Below are positions 55,874 to 64,000 of a DNA stretch of 64,000 bases, piece by piece (positions within the stretch are counted from its first letter, which is position 1; the number at the start of each line of letters is the position of its first letter). Where the stretch lies: the NCBI RefSeq assembly GCF_000218785.1, contig NZ_AFPO01000025.1, positions 1-64,000 of the forward strand, read 5' to 3'. Below the pieces are notes generated by a model. The model was not told the origin of the DNA. It ran no database searches and saw nothing but the letters and a program-made list of their open reading frames with translations. The translations under genes were made by a program, and so were the position numbers. Source of the stretch: Idiomarina sp. A28L (GTDB lineage Bacteria > Pseudomonadota > Gammaproteobacteria > Enterobacterales > Alteromonadaceae).

Positions 55874-58800
55874 TTAAGCTTCAGCCAGTGCCAGTGCTTC
55901 TTCCACATCAACAGCTACTAAACGCGATACACCAGGCTCTTGCATAGTAACACCTGCCAAGTGGGTTGCCATTTCCATCGCAATTTTATTATGGCTTATA
56001 TAAATAAATTGTACTGATTCTGACATTTCTTGCACCAAACGGCAAAAACGGCCTACGTTTACATCATCAAGAGGCGCATCTACCTCATCTAACAAACAAA
56101 AAGGTGCTGGATTTAATCTGAAAATGGCAAACACCAATGCTAATGCCGTAAGCGCTTTTTCGCCCCCAGAAAGTAAATGTATCGTACTATTTTTCTTACC
56201 CGGTGGCCGCGCCATAATGGTTACGCCGGTTTCAAGTAAATCATCATCCGTTAAATCTAAATACGCTTGCCCACCACCAAATACTTTCGGAAACAGCCGC
56301 TGTAAATCTTCATTCACCTGATCATAAGTTACCTTAAAACGCTGCCGCGTTTCACGATCAATTTTCTTAATAGCATCTTCTAACGTAGCTAAAGATGCCG
56401 ATAGATCTTCGTGTTGCGCATCTAAATAAGCTTTGCGTTCGCCTTGAACTTCTACTTCCTCTAATGCAGCCAGGTTAATGGCACCAAGTTGCTGTACCTT
56501 CCTAGCCGTATCTTCAAGCCGCTGTTGCCAACGTTTCTCCTCGGCATCATCTGGCATATTTTCGAGCACGACTTTTAACGAAATATTCATTTCCTTTAGG
56601 GCATCTAGCAAGGAGTGGCCACGTTCGCGAGCCGTTGCCAAATCAAGTTTACTTGCTTGCACACGCTCTTGCTGCCGCGCAATTTGCTCAATTACTGCAC
56701 TTTGGCCTTGGTTTAAAACCGAAAGTTTTTCCGAAATTGCCGCCAGCTGTTCGCGTAACTCCAGCAGCGCGGCTTCCGTTTCTGCATGCAGCATGAGCTG
56801 TTGCGCGAGTTCTTCTTCTAAACTTTGGGTGTCAATATCCACATCATCCTGTTGCTGCAAATCAGCAATACGCTGCACCAACGTTTGTTGCTGTTTATTA
56901 TTTCGCGCTAATGATTGCTGCAAATGACGGGTTTGGCTTTGTAATTGCGAATGCGCAAGCTGCGCTGCGTGAAGTGCCTGCTGCTTTTGTTGCTGCTCTT
57001 CTTGAGATTGCTGCCGAGCCACTTGCAGTGCCTCGCCCTGTTGTTGCCAGCGTTCTTGCTCTGGCGCCGTTGCTGCCACCGCGGTTTCTAGCTCTTCAAT
57101 GCTAGCTTCTGCTAACAGTTTGCGCTCAGCCTCTTGCTCTGCTTGCATCGCCAGCTCTTCGGCTTCTTCAGTTAACTTCTGCCGCCGCAGTTGCTGTTGC
57201 GCCGAATCACGCTGCTGCGCCTCGCGCCGTTCACTCAAACGCACAAGGGTTTCACTATTAGCACTTCGTTCGTTTCGGAGTGTGTTTACCCGTATGCCTT
57301 GCTGCTCAACTTTCTGCTCTGCCTGAACCATAGCCTCATACAAATCGGCAAGCGCCAGCTCACTTTGATTGAGCATATTCTCATATTCGTGCAGTTGCTG
57401 TTGCCATGCCAATTCCGAATCAGCATGATCGGCAGGTTTTAATTGCCAGCCACGCCCCAAAACCAAACCATTAGGCTGTAAAACTGCAAAGTAATCTGGA
57501 TGTTCATTTAAGATAAGATGCGCTTTTGCAACAGAATCCGCCACCGCAATCTGCTGCAGCAAGCTAATTTTATCTAACAACTTAGCCTTCGGGCCAGTTG
57601 CCGAAGCCATCAATAACGCTGCCAAACTATCGGCTTTTACTGCACCTGTAGCCACACAGCTAATAGCTGAATTTTGCAGGTTCGCTGGTAAAGCAGCGTT
57701 CACTAACGGCAAACTCAACCACGGCAACAGCGCAGTTTCTGCCGCTAGTAACCACTGCTCAGGGAGCTGCAACACCTCGCGCAACAAACCCAAGGTTTCT
57801 TGCTTCTGTAACCATACATCATCGGAACCTGATGCTTGGCTGCGGCTTTCTAAAAGTTGCTGTAGCGAGGCAATACGCCCTTGTTGTTGTTGTTTTTGCT
57901 GCTGCTGTTCACTAATCTGTGCAGCCAGTGCTTTTATATTCGTTTGTTCATGCTCACGTTCTGTTTCAGCTGCTAACAGCGAAGTTTCCGCTTTCAGTAA
58001 CGCCTGTTCTGCACTTTTAATCTCAGTATCAAGGATGCTTGTTTCGTTACTATCCAAGGCTGGCAGTTCTTTTAATTCAAGCTCAACAGAGTGCATGCGC
58101 ACTTTTATACGTTCCGATAATTGCTCAGCCGAATGTAAATCGGCTTTCGCCAACGATAGGCTCTGCTGGTTTTGATTAACCTTATCTTTCCACGTTTGCC
58201 ATTTATCTTGCCAGGTTTGCTGAGCAATTTCGGCATCTTCACGCGTTACTTCAGCCATTTGCAGAGCTTCGGCCGCTTGTTCTAATTCTATTTGTAATTC
58301 TGATTCTTGCTCAGTAAGGCTGGCGAGATCATCTTCATCGGCATTTGTTTGCTCATTTAATTGCTGTTGCTGCAGGTTCAAGGCTTCTAACTGCCGTTGT
58401 TTTTGCGAATGCATTTGCCGAGTATGCTGAATTTGCTGCTCTAATTTGGCAATATCGGTATTTACCTGAAAGAATTGTTGTTGAGCTGCATCTACTTGCT
58501 GTTTTAAATCAGATTCTTGCTCGCGTAATTCAATTTGGCCGCGTTCACTTCCGCGTTGCTCGGCTACCCAGCGTTGTAGTTCAGCTTCTTCTTGCTGCAC
58601 TTGCTGCTCAAGGCGATCACATTGTTGTTGATATTGATTCCAGCGCATTGCCTGTAACTGTGCTTTTAAATCGCGCTCTTCTGCTTTTAACGTTTGGTAA
58701 CGTTTCGCTGCAGCTGCTTGGCGTTGCAATTTTGCCAGTTGTTGCCCAAGCTCTTCACGCACATCGGCTAAACGATCTAGGTTATCTCGGGTTCGTAACA

Positions 58801-59350
58801 TACGGCTTTCAGTTTCTTTACGGCGTTCTTTATAGCGCGAGATACCTGCGGCTTCTTCAATAAATACGCGTAATTCTTGCGGCCGCGATTCAATTAGCCG
58901 AGAAATCATGCCCTGCTCAATAATTGCGTAGCTGCGAGGGCCAAGGCCAGTACCCAAAAACAAATCGGTAATATCTCGGCGCCGGCATTTACTGCCGTTA
59001 AGCATATATAGCGATTGGCTTTCGCGAGTAACAATGCGCTTCACCGAAATTTCATTGAAGCTAGCAAATTCCCCCTGCACACGCCCAGATGTATTATCGA
59101 ATACCAACTCAACACTTGCTTGCGATACCGGTTTACGTGCCTGCGAGCCATTGAAGATTACATCTGTCATGGCATCGCCACGAAGGTTTTTTGCCGAGCT
59201 CTCGCCTAATACCCAGCGCACCGCATCAATTACGTTTGATTTTCCACACCCATTCGGCCCAACGATACAGGTCATCTGTTCCGGGAAGGCAACTTTGGTT
59301 GGATCCACAAAGGATTTAAAGCCCGCAAGCTTTATATGTTTTAATCGCAT
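55874..59350 (-). CDS. smc: Chromosome-segregation SMC ATPase
   Basis: A 1158-residue condensin-type ATPase. Walker A GPNGCGKSN at residues about 32-40, long Gln/Glu-rich coiled coils, a central hinge (about 500-630), and the C-terminal ABC signature LLSGGEKALTALAL with Walker B FCLLDEVDAPLD. The coiled coils are very rich in Gln (QQQ runs). Presence of smc rather than mukBEF fits Alteromonadales. It leads the smc-zipA-ligA run, with 91 bp to zipA. No scpA or scpB adjacent. Confidence 0.96.
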   Translation of the reverse strand: MRLKHIKLAGFKSFVDPTKVAFPEQMTCIVGPNGCGKSNVIDAVRWVLGESSAKNLRGDAMTDVIFNGSQARKPVSQASVELVFDNTSGRVQGEFASFNEISVKRIVTRESQSLYMLNGSKCRRRDITDLFLGTGLGPRSYAIIEQGMISRLIESRPQELRVFIEEAAGISRYKERRKETESRMLRTRDNLDRLADVREELGQQLAKLQRQAAAAKRYQTLKAEERDLKAQLQAMRWNQYQQQCDRLEQQVQQEEAELQRWVAEQRGSERGQIELREQESDLKQQVDAAQQQFFQVNTDIAKLEQQIQHTRQMHSQKQRQLEALNLQQQQLNEQTNADEDDLASLTEQESELQIELEQAAEALQMAEVTREDAEIAQQTWQDKWQTWKDKVNQNQQSLSLAKADLHSAEQLSERIKVRMHSVELELKELPALDSNETSILDTEIKSAEQALLKAETSLLAAETEREHEQTNIKALAAQISEQQQQKQQQQGRIASLQQLLESRSQASGSDDVWLQKQETLGLLREVLQLPEQWLLAAETALLPWLSLPLVNAALPANLQNSAISCVATGAVKADSLAALLMASATGPKAKLLDKISLLQQIAVADSVAKAHLILNEHPDYFAVLQPNGLVLGRGWQLKPADHADSELAWQQQLHEYENMLNQSELALADLYEAMVQAEQKVEQQGIRVNTLRNERSANSETLVRLSERREAQQRDSAQQQLRRQKLTEEAEELAMQAEQEAERKLLAEASIEELETAVAATAPEQERWQQQGEALQVARQQSQEEQQQKQQALHAAQLAHSQLQSQTRHLQQSLARNNKQQQTLVQRIADLQQQDDVDIDTQSLEEELAQQLMLHAETEAALLELREQLAAISEKLSVLNQGQSAVIEQIARQQERVQASKLDLATARERGHSLLDALKEMNISLKVVLENMPDDAEEKRWQQRLEDTARKVQQLGAINLAALEEVEVQGERKAYLDAQHEDLSASLATLEDAIKKIDRETRQRFKVTYDQVNEDLQRLFPKVFGGGQAYLDLTDDDLLETGVTIMARPPGKKNSTIHLLSGGEKALTALALVFAIFRLNPAPFCLLDEVDAPLDDVNVGRFCRLVQEMSESVQFIYISHNKIAMEMATHLAGVTMQEPGVSRLVAVDVEEALALAEA

Positions 59351-59483
59351 GCTCTCTTTTTCAGGCTCTTAGCGAGCCCTTACCGTTTTTGCTATTAGCA
59401 TTATTATTGTTATTTCAATAACTCAGTGTAATTCCTAGTTGCTCTGCCGACAACATCTGAACACAATCCTTACAAGAATATCC

Positions 59484-59511
59484 TTGCTGATTCTTGGTTT
59501 ACCGGTATGAT
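59484..59511 (+). promoter_or_regulatory. Predicted promoter of the 59.5 kb barrel gene
   Basis: TTGCTG (59484-59489), 16-base spacer, TATGAT (59506-59511), start expected near 59518 and RBS AAGGTGG before the ATG at 59542. Confidence 0.5.
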
Positions 59512-59541
59512 CTTCTTAGATGTTAGTAATAAAGGTGGTAT

Positions 59542-60075
59542 ATGCGCATCGTTCAATATGGAATTTATGGATTATTAATAGGAAATTTAACACTTGCCAA
59601 TGCGCAAGCTTCCGAGCTTGAGGATTTTCGTGTTCAAGTGCAAACATCGCTTTGGACTACGCACTTCAACCCAAAGCCTGAGCATAACAATGATCAAAAC
59701 TTAATTGGTATTGAGATTTACGGCAAACGGCTCCCTTCTAGTCGCTATCAGCGTTACAACGATGCCTTTAACTATGCTCGGCCTTTGGCGGGTGCAGCTT
59801 GGTTTCGTAATTCTTTCGGGCAAAAAAGCTTGTACGCATACGGAGGTGTTCGGCAAAACCTAATACGCTACGGTGATGTTCAAACCTATGGGAAATTAAC
59901 CGCCGGTTTTATTCATGGCTACCGGGGCGAATACGAAGATAAAATCCCATTTAACCAGTTAGGTATTGCTCCAGCCATATTACCTATGCTGGGCGCGCAA
60001 TATCAGCGCAGTTTTGCTGAACTCACTTTGTTTGGTGTTTCTGGTGTAATGCTCACTGTTGGCTTAACATTCTAA
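59542..60075 (+). CDS. Small exported beta-barrel-like protein
   Basis: A 177-residue protein with a signal peptide (about 1-24, ending ANAQA) and alternating beta segments ending in a terminal Phe. The pattern TTHFNPKPEHNNDQNLIGIE, WFRNSFGQKSLYAYGG and AGFIHGYRG resembles a poorly studied outer-membrane barrel family also seen in phages and marine bacteria; the resemblance is from memory. No catalytic residues are certain. It has its own promoter. Function unknown; a lipid-modifying role like PagP or PagL is conceivable but unsupported. Confidence 0.6.
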   Translation: MRIVQYGIYGLLIGNLTLANAQASELEDFRVQVQTSLWTTHFNPKPEHNNDQNLIGIEIYGKRLPSSRYQRYNDAFNYARPLAGAAWFRNSFGQKSLYAYGGVRQNLIRYGDVQTYGKLTAGFIHGYRGEYEDKIPFNQLGIAPAILPMLGAQYQRSFAELTLFGVSGVMLTVGLTF

Positions 60076-60223
60076 ATGGGTATTGCTTGCGCTCTTTTAT
60101 ATACCGCGTTTCATTAAACCTGTCAGCGATAGCTGATCTCTAATTTTCCCGCTCCCATATTGTAAAAATTTTTCGCATAATCATTACAAATTTAAGGCTG
60201 CCAATTTTACATGGAGGTAAATT

Positions 60224-60727
60224 ATGGCCTGCACTATCGATTATCATTTTGTTTCTCAATTAGAAAATTCGGCACGCGAATGCGTTCTGCAAGAACCATC
60301 ACCTGCGCCTGGAAACCACAAGCATAGTGGAATTAATGATGCCTTGCCCGCACGCTTACACGGCTTTGTATTGTTTCTTCCTGAACTTGATCGGGTGTTT
60401 TGGAGTGAGCGCGCAGCATCGTTGCACGGTGAGCAGCTAAGCGCGCAAACAGAATTCAACCTGCGTCAGTTTATGCAATGGTATTTGCCAAACCAACGGG
60501 ATCTATTTGCACAATCGTTATTCGTTGAAGCACAAGGAAGCGGCTTTCAAATTGATTTATGCATAGCTCATAATAAACAACACGTTCGCTATCTGTGCAT
60601 TCCACTTAAATATCGAAATACGTTCATTTGGGCAGGATTTGTGCGTTCAGCAAGAGCGAATAACTCTTCAGTATTAGTAGATTTTGCAGTGCAAAAAACA
60701 CATCAATTATTGGCCGAGTTGATTTAA
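60224..60727 (+). CDS. Hypothetical protein with a possible PAS-like fold
   Basis: A 167-residue cytoplasmic protein. After a 50-residue start with a Pro/Asn patch (PSPAPGNHKHSG), residues about 45-150 show a PAS-like order: FVLFLPELDRVFWSERAASLHG, helices, then FQIDLCIAHNKQHVRYLCIPLKYRN and a closing strand. There is no output domain. AGGAGG-like GGAGG precedes the ATG at 60224. Not recognised as a named family; the PAS call is inference from pattern only. Confidence 0.5.
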   Translation: MACTIDYHFVSQLENSARECVLQEPSPAPGNHKHSGINDALPARLHGFVLFLPELDRVFWSERAASLHGEQLSAQTEFNLRQFMQWYLPNQRDLFAQSLFVEAQGSGFQIDLCIAHNKQHVRYLCIPLKYRNTFIWAGFVRSARANNSSVLVDFAVQKTHQLLAELI

Positions 60728-60763
60728 CCTGAAATTAAGCTCAAGTGTGAACCTAAGTATGGT

Positions 60764-62071
60764 TTATTTAGAGGGTTTGCCGTCTTCTGTATCTTCGAGT
60801 AGGTTGCGGTCTATTTTTTTGCTCGGCTGAACGCCTAGCTCGCGAAATTTTTCTACGCGGCTAACCAAATTGCCTTTCCCGCTCGATAGTTTACTCATAG
60901 CGCCCTCGAAATGTTTTCGGCTAGTATCCAACGAGTTACCTACTTTTTGCAGATCTTCAACAAAGCCAACAAATTTATCATAGAGCTTGCCGGCATCTTG
61001 GGCAATTTTCTGCGCATTTTGGTTTTGCTGCTCATATTGCCAGATGTTGTTAACCGTTCGTAGTGCTACTAACAGGTTAGTTGGGCTTACCAACATAATG
61101 TGATGTTCGAGCGCTTGCCGAATAAGATTAGGCTCTCTATCTACAGCTAATAAAAATGCTGGTTCGATTGGCACAAACAACAACACATAATCAAGAGTGC
61201 GAACCCCTTCCAGTTGCTGATAGCTTTTCTTGCCCAGATCACGAATGTGATTTCGAAGTGATGTAACATGCTCATCAAGCGCTTGCGCGCGAATCTGATC
61301 ATCATCGGCATTAAAATAACGCTCGTATGCCGCCAATGATACTTTCGAATCGATAATCACATCTTTATCTTGGGGTAAATGCACAATTACATCGGGCCGA
61401 TAACGTTTACCATCATCATTTCTATGCTGCGTTTGTGTGGTGTATTCATGCCCTTCACGTAAGCCTGATTGCTGCAAAATACGTTCTAGAACTACTTCAC
61501 CCCACGCTCCTTGCTGCCGGCTATCGCCTTTCAATGCACGAGTAAGCGCTTCAGCTTCTGCCGACATTTGTTGATTTAATTGGCGAAGGCTAAGAATTTC
61601 TTGTTGTAAGCTACTACGTTGTTTAGTTTCATCACTAAACTGCTGGGCAATTTGTTGGCGGAAGCCTTCGAGCTGTTTTTGCAGCGGGCTCAATGTGCCG
61701 GCAAGTGATTTCTCTTGGCGGGCTTCTAGTGCGGCAGTTTTTTGTTCAAAAATTCGATTAGCTAAATTCTCAAATTCTTTTTGCAGGCGTTCTTCGCTCT
61801 TTTGTAACAATGCTAATTTTTCTTGTAAATGCGCCTGCTCTTGCTGCGCCCCTACCTTTGCTTTTTCTAACTCGGTATACCAATGTTGCGCTTCTTTCTG
61901 CTCTTGCTCAAAACGTTCTTGCAACTGTTGGTTAGCAAGGCGTTGCCGCTCTAACTCGAGTTGTTCTCGAGCTAGAGCCCGGCGTAACACCAATAAGGTG
62001 AAAAGCCAGCCGATAAATAGGCCACTTGCAACCGCTGCGGCTATCCAGAGCAACACCTCAGTTTGCAACAA
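60764..62071 (-). CDS. rmuC: DNA recombination protein RmuC
   Basis: A 435-residue protein with an N-terminal TM helix (about 6-28), a long coiled coil (about 30-200, LQEKLALLQKSEERL), and the RmuC domain (about 200-400) with QGAWGEVVLERILQQSGL, RYRPDVIVHLPQDKDVIIDSKVSL and VLLFVPIEPAFLLA. RmuC limits inversions at inverted repeats and has a nuclease-like fold. It lies 3 bases after the fumarase gene on the same strand, so they are co-transcribed. Confidence 0.94.
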   Translation of the reverse strand: MLQTEVLLWIAAAVASGLFIGWLFTLLVLRRALAREQLELERQRLANQQLQERFEQEQKEAQHWYTELEKAKVGAQQEQAHLQEKLALLQKSEERLQKEFENLANRIFEQKTAALEARQEKSLAGTLSPLQKQLEGFRQQIAQQFSDETKQRSSLQQEILSLRQLNQQMSAEAEALTRALKGDSRQQGAWGEVVLERILQQSGLREGHEYTTQTQHRNDDGKRYRPDVIVHLPQDKDVIIDSKVSLAAYERYFNADDDQIRAQALDEHVTSLRNHIRDLGKKSYQQLEGVRTLDYVLLFVPIEPAFLLAVDREPNLIRQALEHHIMLVSPTNLLVALRTVNNIWQYEQQNQNAQKIAQDAGKLYDKFVGFVEDLQKVGNSLDTSRKHFEGAMSKLSSGKGNLVSRVEKFRELGVQPSKKIDRNLLEDTEDGKPSK

Positions 62072-62074
62072 TGC

Positions 62075-63586
62075 TTACTTCTCCATTTCCGCAATTTTAA
62101 CTTTCCAAATTGCCGGGCCAGAGGTGTGTGCGTTATCACCATTACTATCAACCGCTACCGTTACTGGCATATCTTCCACTTCAAATTCATAAATGGCTTC
62201 CATACCTAAATCAGCAAAGGCTACCACATCGGCTTTTTTAATCGCTTTCGCTACCAAGTACGCCGCGCCACCAACCGCCATTAAATAAACAGCTTTATGT
62301 TTGGCAATGCTTTCTACGGTTTTTTGGCCCCGCTCTGCTTTACCAATCATGCCGATGATGCCCGTTTTTTCAAGCATAGTATCGGTGAATTTATCCATAC
62401 GGGTTGCGGTTGTTGGGCCTGCTGGGCCAACCACTTCCTTACCCACAGGATCAACCGGCCCCACGTAATAAATAAACTTATTTTTGAAATCAACAGGCAG
62501 CTCTTCACCGTTATCAAGCATATCTTTAATACGTTTGTGAGCAGCATCGCGGCCGGTGAGCAATTTGCCTGAAAGCAGCACGGTTTCACCCATTTTCCAT
62601 TCCCGCACATCAGCAGCGGTAAGGGTATCAAGGTTTACGCGGCGAGCGTTATCACCTACTTCAAAGGTGATATCTGGCCAATCTTCTAATTTCGGGGGCT
62701 GTAAATCAGCTGGCCCTGAGCCATCCAGATGAAAATGCACATGGCGGGTAGCAGCACAGTTCGGAATCATGGTTACCGGCTTTGAAGCGGCATGAGTAGG
62801 CAGTGAATTAATCTTCACATCAACTACCGTAGTTAAACCACCCAAGCCCTGAGCGCCAATACCCAGTGCGTTCACCCGGTTATAAATTTCTAAGCGCAAT
62901 TCTTCTTCCGCAGTTTCCGGGCCTCGAGCTATTAGCTCTTGAATATCTACCGGTTCCATTAAGCTTTCTTTTGCTAACACCGCTGATTTTTCCGCGGTGC
63001 CGCCAATACCGATGCCTAACATTCCCGGAGGGCACCAGCCCGCTCCCATTTTCGGTAAAGTTTCTACCACCCAATCAGCCACTGAATCGCTAGGATTCAG
63101 CATCGCCATTTTGGTTTTGTTTTCCGACCCGCCACCTTTAGCGGCGATCATCACTTCAACTTCGCCACCCGCTACCATATCAATATGCACAACCGCAGGT
63201 GTATTATCTTTGGTGTTCTTACGCGCACCAGCAGGATCGGCAACGATTGATGCCCGCAATGGATTCTCTGGGTTCAAATACGCCCGCCGAGTGCCTTCAT
63301 CCACCATTTGTTGTACGGTTAAATCAGTTTTATCCCACTGCACATCCATACCTACTTTCACAAAGCAGGTAACAATGCCGGTATCTTGGCAAAGTGGCCG
63401 ATGCCCTTGTGCCGACATCCGCGAATTCACTAACATTTGTGCAATTGCATTTTTTGCCGCTTCGCTTTGCTCTTTTTCATAAGCTTCTGCAAGGGCATTA
63501 ACAAAATCTAGCGGGTGGTAATAAGAAATAAATTGGAGAGCATCTTCAATGCTGTCGATAAAATCTTGCTGTCGAATTGTCGCCAT
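62075..63586 (-). CDS. Class I fumarate hydratase (iron-sulfur)
   Basis: A 503-residue [4Fe-4S] fumarase that interconverts fumarate and malate. Cluster and active-site motifs: RPLCQDTGIVTCF, GWCPPGMLGIGIGGTAEKSA, MIPNCAATRHVHFHLDGSGP and VGPAGPTTATRMD. The alpha and beta regions are in one chain as in FumA/FumB (about 548). It is oxygen-sensitive by family knowledge. Divergent from pabB and operonic with rmuC. A tartrate dehydratase relative is possible but the length favours fumarase. Confidence 0.92.
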   Translation of the reverse strand: MATIRQQDFIDSIEDALQFISYYHPLDFVNALAEAYEKEQSEAAKNAIAQMLVNSRMSAQGHRPLCQDTGIVTCFVKVGMDVQWDKTDLTVQQMVDEGTRRAYLNPENPLRASIVADPAGARKNTKDNTPAVVHIDMVAGGEVEVMIAAKGGGSENKTKMAMLNPSDSVADWVVETLPKMGAGWCPPGMLGIGIGGTAEKSAVLAKESLMEPVDIQELIARGPETAEEELRLEIYNRVNALGIGAQGLGGLTTVVDVKINSLPTHAASKPVTMIPNCAATRHVHFHLDGSGPADLQPPKLEDWPDITFEVGDNARRVNLDTLTAADVREWKMGETVLLSGKLLTGRDAAHKRIKDMLDNGEELPVDFKNKFIYYVGPVDPVGKEVVGPAGPTTATRMDKFTDTMLEKTGIIGMIGKAERGQKTVESIAKHKAVYLMAVGGAAYLVAKAIKKADVVAFADLGMEAIYEFEVEDMPVTVAVDSNGDNAHTSGPAIWKVKIAEMEK

Positions 63587-63735
63587 GCCAAACCTCGTTC
63601 AGGCTATTGAATACGGTGCTGAAAATCGTCACTTATGATACTCTGTTCTGCCCTACGCTGCCAGTTTCTAGCAGCTCTAGATAGGTTTGGATTGGGTGTT
63701 TTTTAGGCATTGGTAAGGTTTTAGGAGAATTTACG

Positions 63736-64000
63736 TTGTCCGTTTTGCATCAGCAACTCACAGCTACCGCTTTAAACTACGATAAGTGGCACGATACCTG
63801 TGCAATTTTCGCACCTTTTGCTCATGAGCCATGGGCAATGTTGCTTGATTCGGCTGGGGCTAAACACCCAGATAGCCGTTACGATATTCTCTTGCGGCAA
63901 CCGAACAAAACCTTTGTGGGCAATGAACAAAGTGCCGGCCAACCGTTCGCTGAACTTGAGCAATGGTTGGCTCAGAACCCTGCCGCTATTCTTCCGAATG
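63736..64000 (+). CDS. pabB: Aminodeoxychorismate synthase component I (partial, start only)
   Basis: The N-terminal 88 codons only; the frame runs off the right edge. It starts at TTG 63736, with AGGAG 8 bases upstream. The segment PWAMLLDSAGAKHPDSRYDILLRQP matches the start of PabB and related anthranilate-synthase chains. Short of the catalytic core, so identity rests on this piece. It would make aminodeoxychorismate for p-aminobenzoate and folate. It is divergent from the fumarase gene. Confidence 0.8.
   Translation, partial: MSVLHQQLTATALNYDKWHDTCAIFAPFAHEPWAMLLDSAGAKHPDSRYDILLRQPNKTFVGNEQSAGQPFAELEQWLAQNPAAILPN

Noticed and set aside
55874-59350. Gln-rich coiled coils in SMC as an inserted repeat or phase-variable tract
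   Set aside because: Runs are short and codons mixed; this is ordinary coiled-coil composition for the family.
60122-60136. TCAGC/GCTGA hairpin as a terminator of the 59.5 kb gene
   Set aside because: A 5-bp stem with only a distant T-run; too weak to call.

Overview
The window reads as a chromosomal segment of a marine gammaproteobacterium of the Alteromonadales, most like Idiomarina/Pseudidiomarina/Aliidiomarina. This is inferred from gene content and order (smc-zipA-ligA, dnaE-accA-tilS, rnhA/dnaQ next to gloB and mltD, purMN, fadE), from moderate GC, and from the many secreted peptidases and nucleases. No phage, integrase, insertion sequence, rRNA or CRISPR array is visible. It is mostly core genome with a few small accessory modules.

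Layout. 0-5 kb: a WYL-domain regulator at the edge, an ScsB/ScsC-type periplasmic thiol-redox operon with a small membrane protein in front, and a ParDE toxin-antitoxin pair. 5.06-5.42 kb: ssrA (tmRNA, tag ANDDNYALAA). 5.5-18 kb: a secreted ExeM/NucH-like nuclease, WrbA, a GNAT + C39-peptidase fusion, purMN, a DUF3108 protein, fadE with a FadR-like operator, a probable structured sRNA with its own terminator, and a thioesterase/2OG-Fe oxygenase pair. 18-26 kb: a 1310-residue S8 protease ending in a GlyGly-CTERM sorting tail, a small lipoprotein, a rhombosortase and an S9 peptidase, forming a secretion/sorting and peptide-use cluster. 26-31 kb: an outer-membrane barrel, an AbgT-family transporter, argE, rnhB and a short-chain dehydrogenase. 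31-37 kb: a branched-chain-type 2-oxoacid dehydrogenase (E1 alpha, E1 beta, E2), astE and a DUF599 membrane protein. 37-42 kb: an RND efflux pump with its membrane-fusion protein. 42-48 kb: tilS, accA, dnaE and three identical tRNA-Asp genes under one strong promoter. 48-60 kb: dnaQ, divergent rnhA, a methyltransferase, gloB, mltD, ligA, zipA and smc. 59.5-64 kb: two orphan proteins, rmuC with a class I fumarase, and the start of pabB.

How it fits together. Much of the window fits a proteolytic, amino-acid-consuming lifestyle. Secreted S8 and S9 peptidases release peptides; an AbgT transporter, AstE and a branched-chain oxoacid dehydrogenase use the products; FadE and a thioesterase handle acyl-CoAs. 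A secreted DNase with a Pho-box-like repeat upstream could scavenge phosphate from extracellular DNA. The rest is replication, repair and division housekeeping.

The least explained items are the structured RNA at 16.3-16.5 kb, the long perfect hairpin in the pre-tmRNA leader, the Pho-box-like repeat upstream of the nuclease, the S8 protease/rhombosortase pairing with its 5'-UTR inverted repeat, the repeat-expanded GNAT-C39 fusion, and the BrxR/CapW-like WYL regulator whose downstream partners lie outside the window. I do not see a complete, clearly novel multi-gene system.
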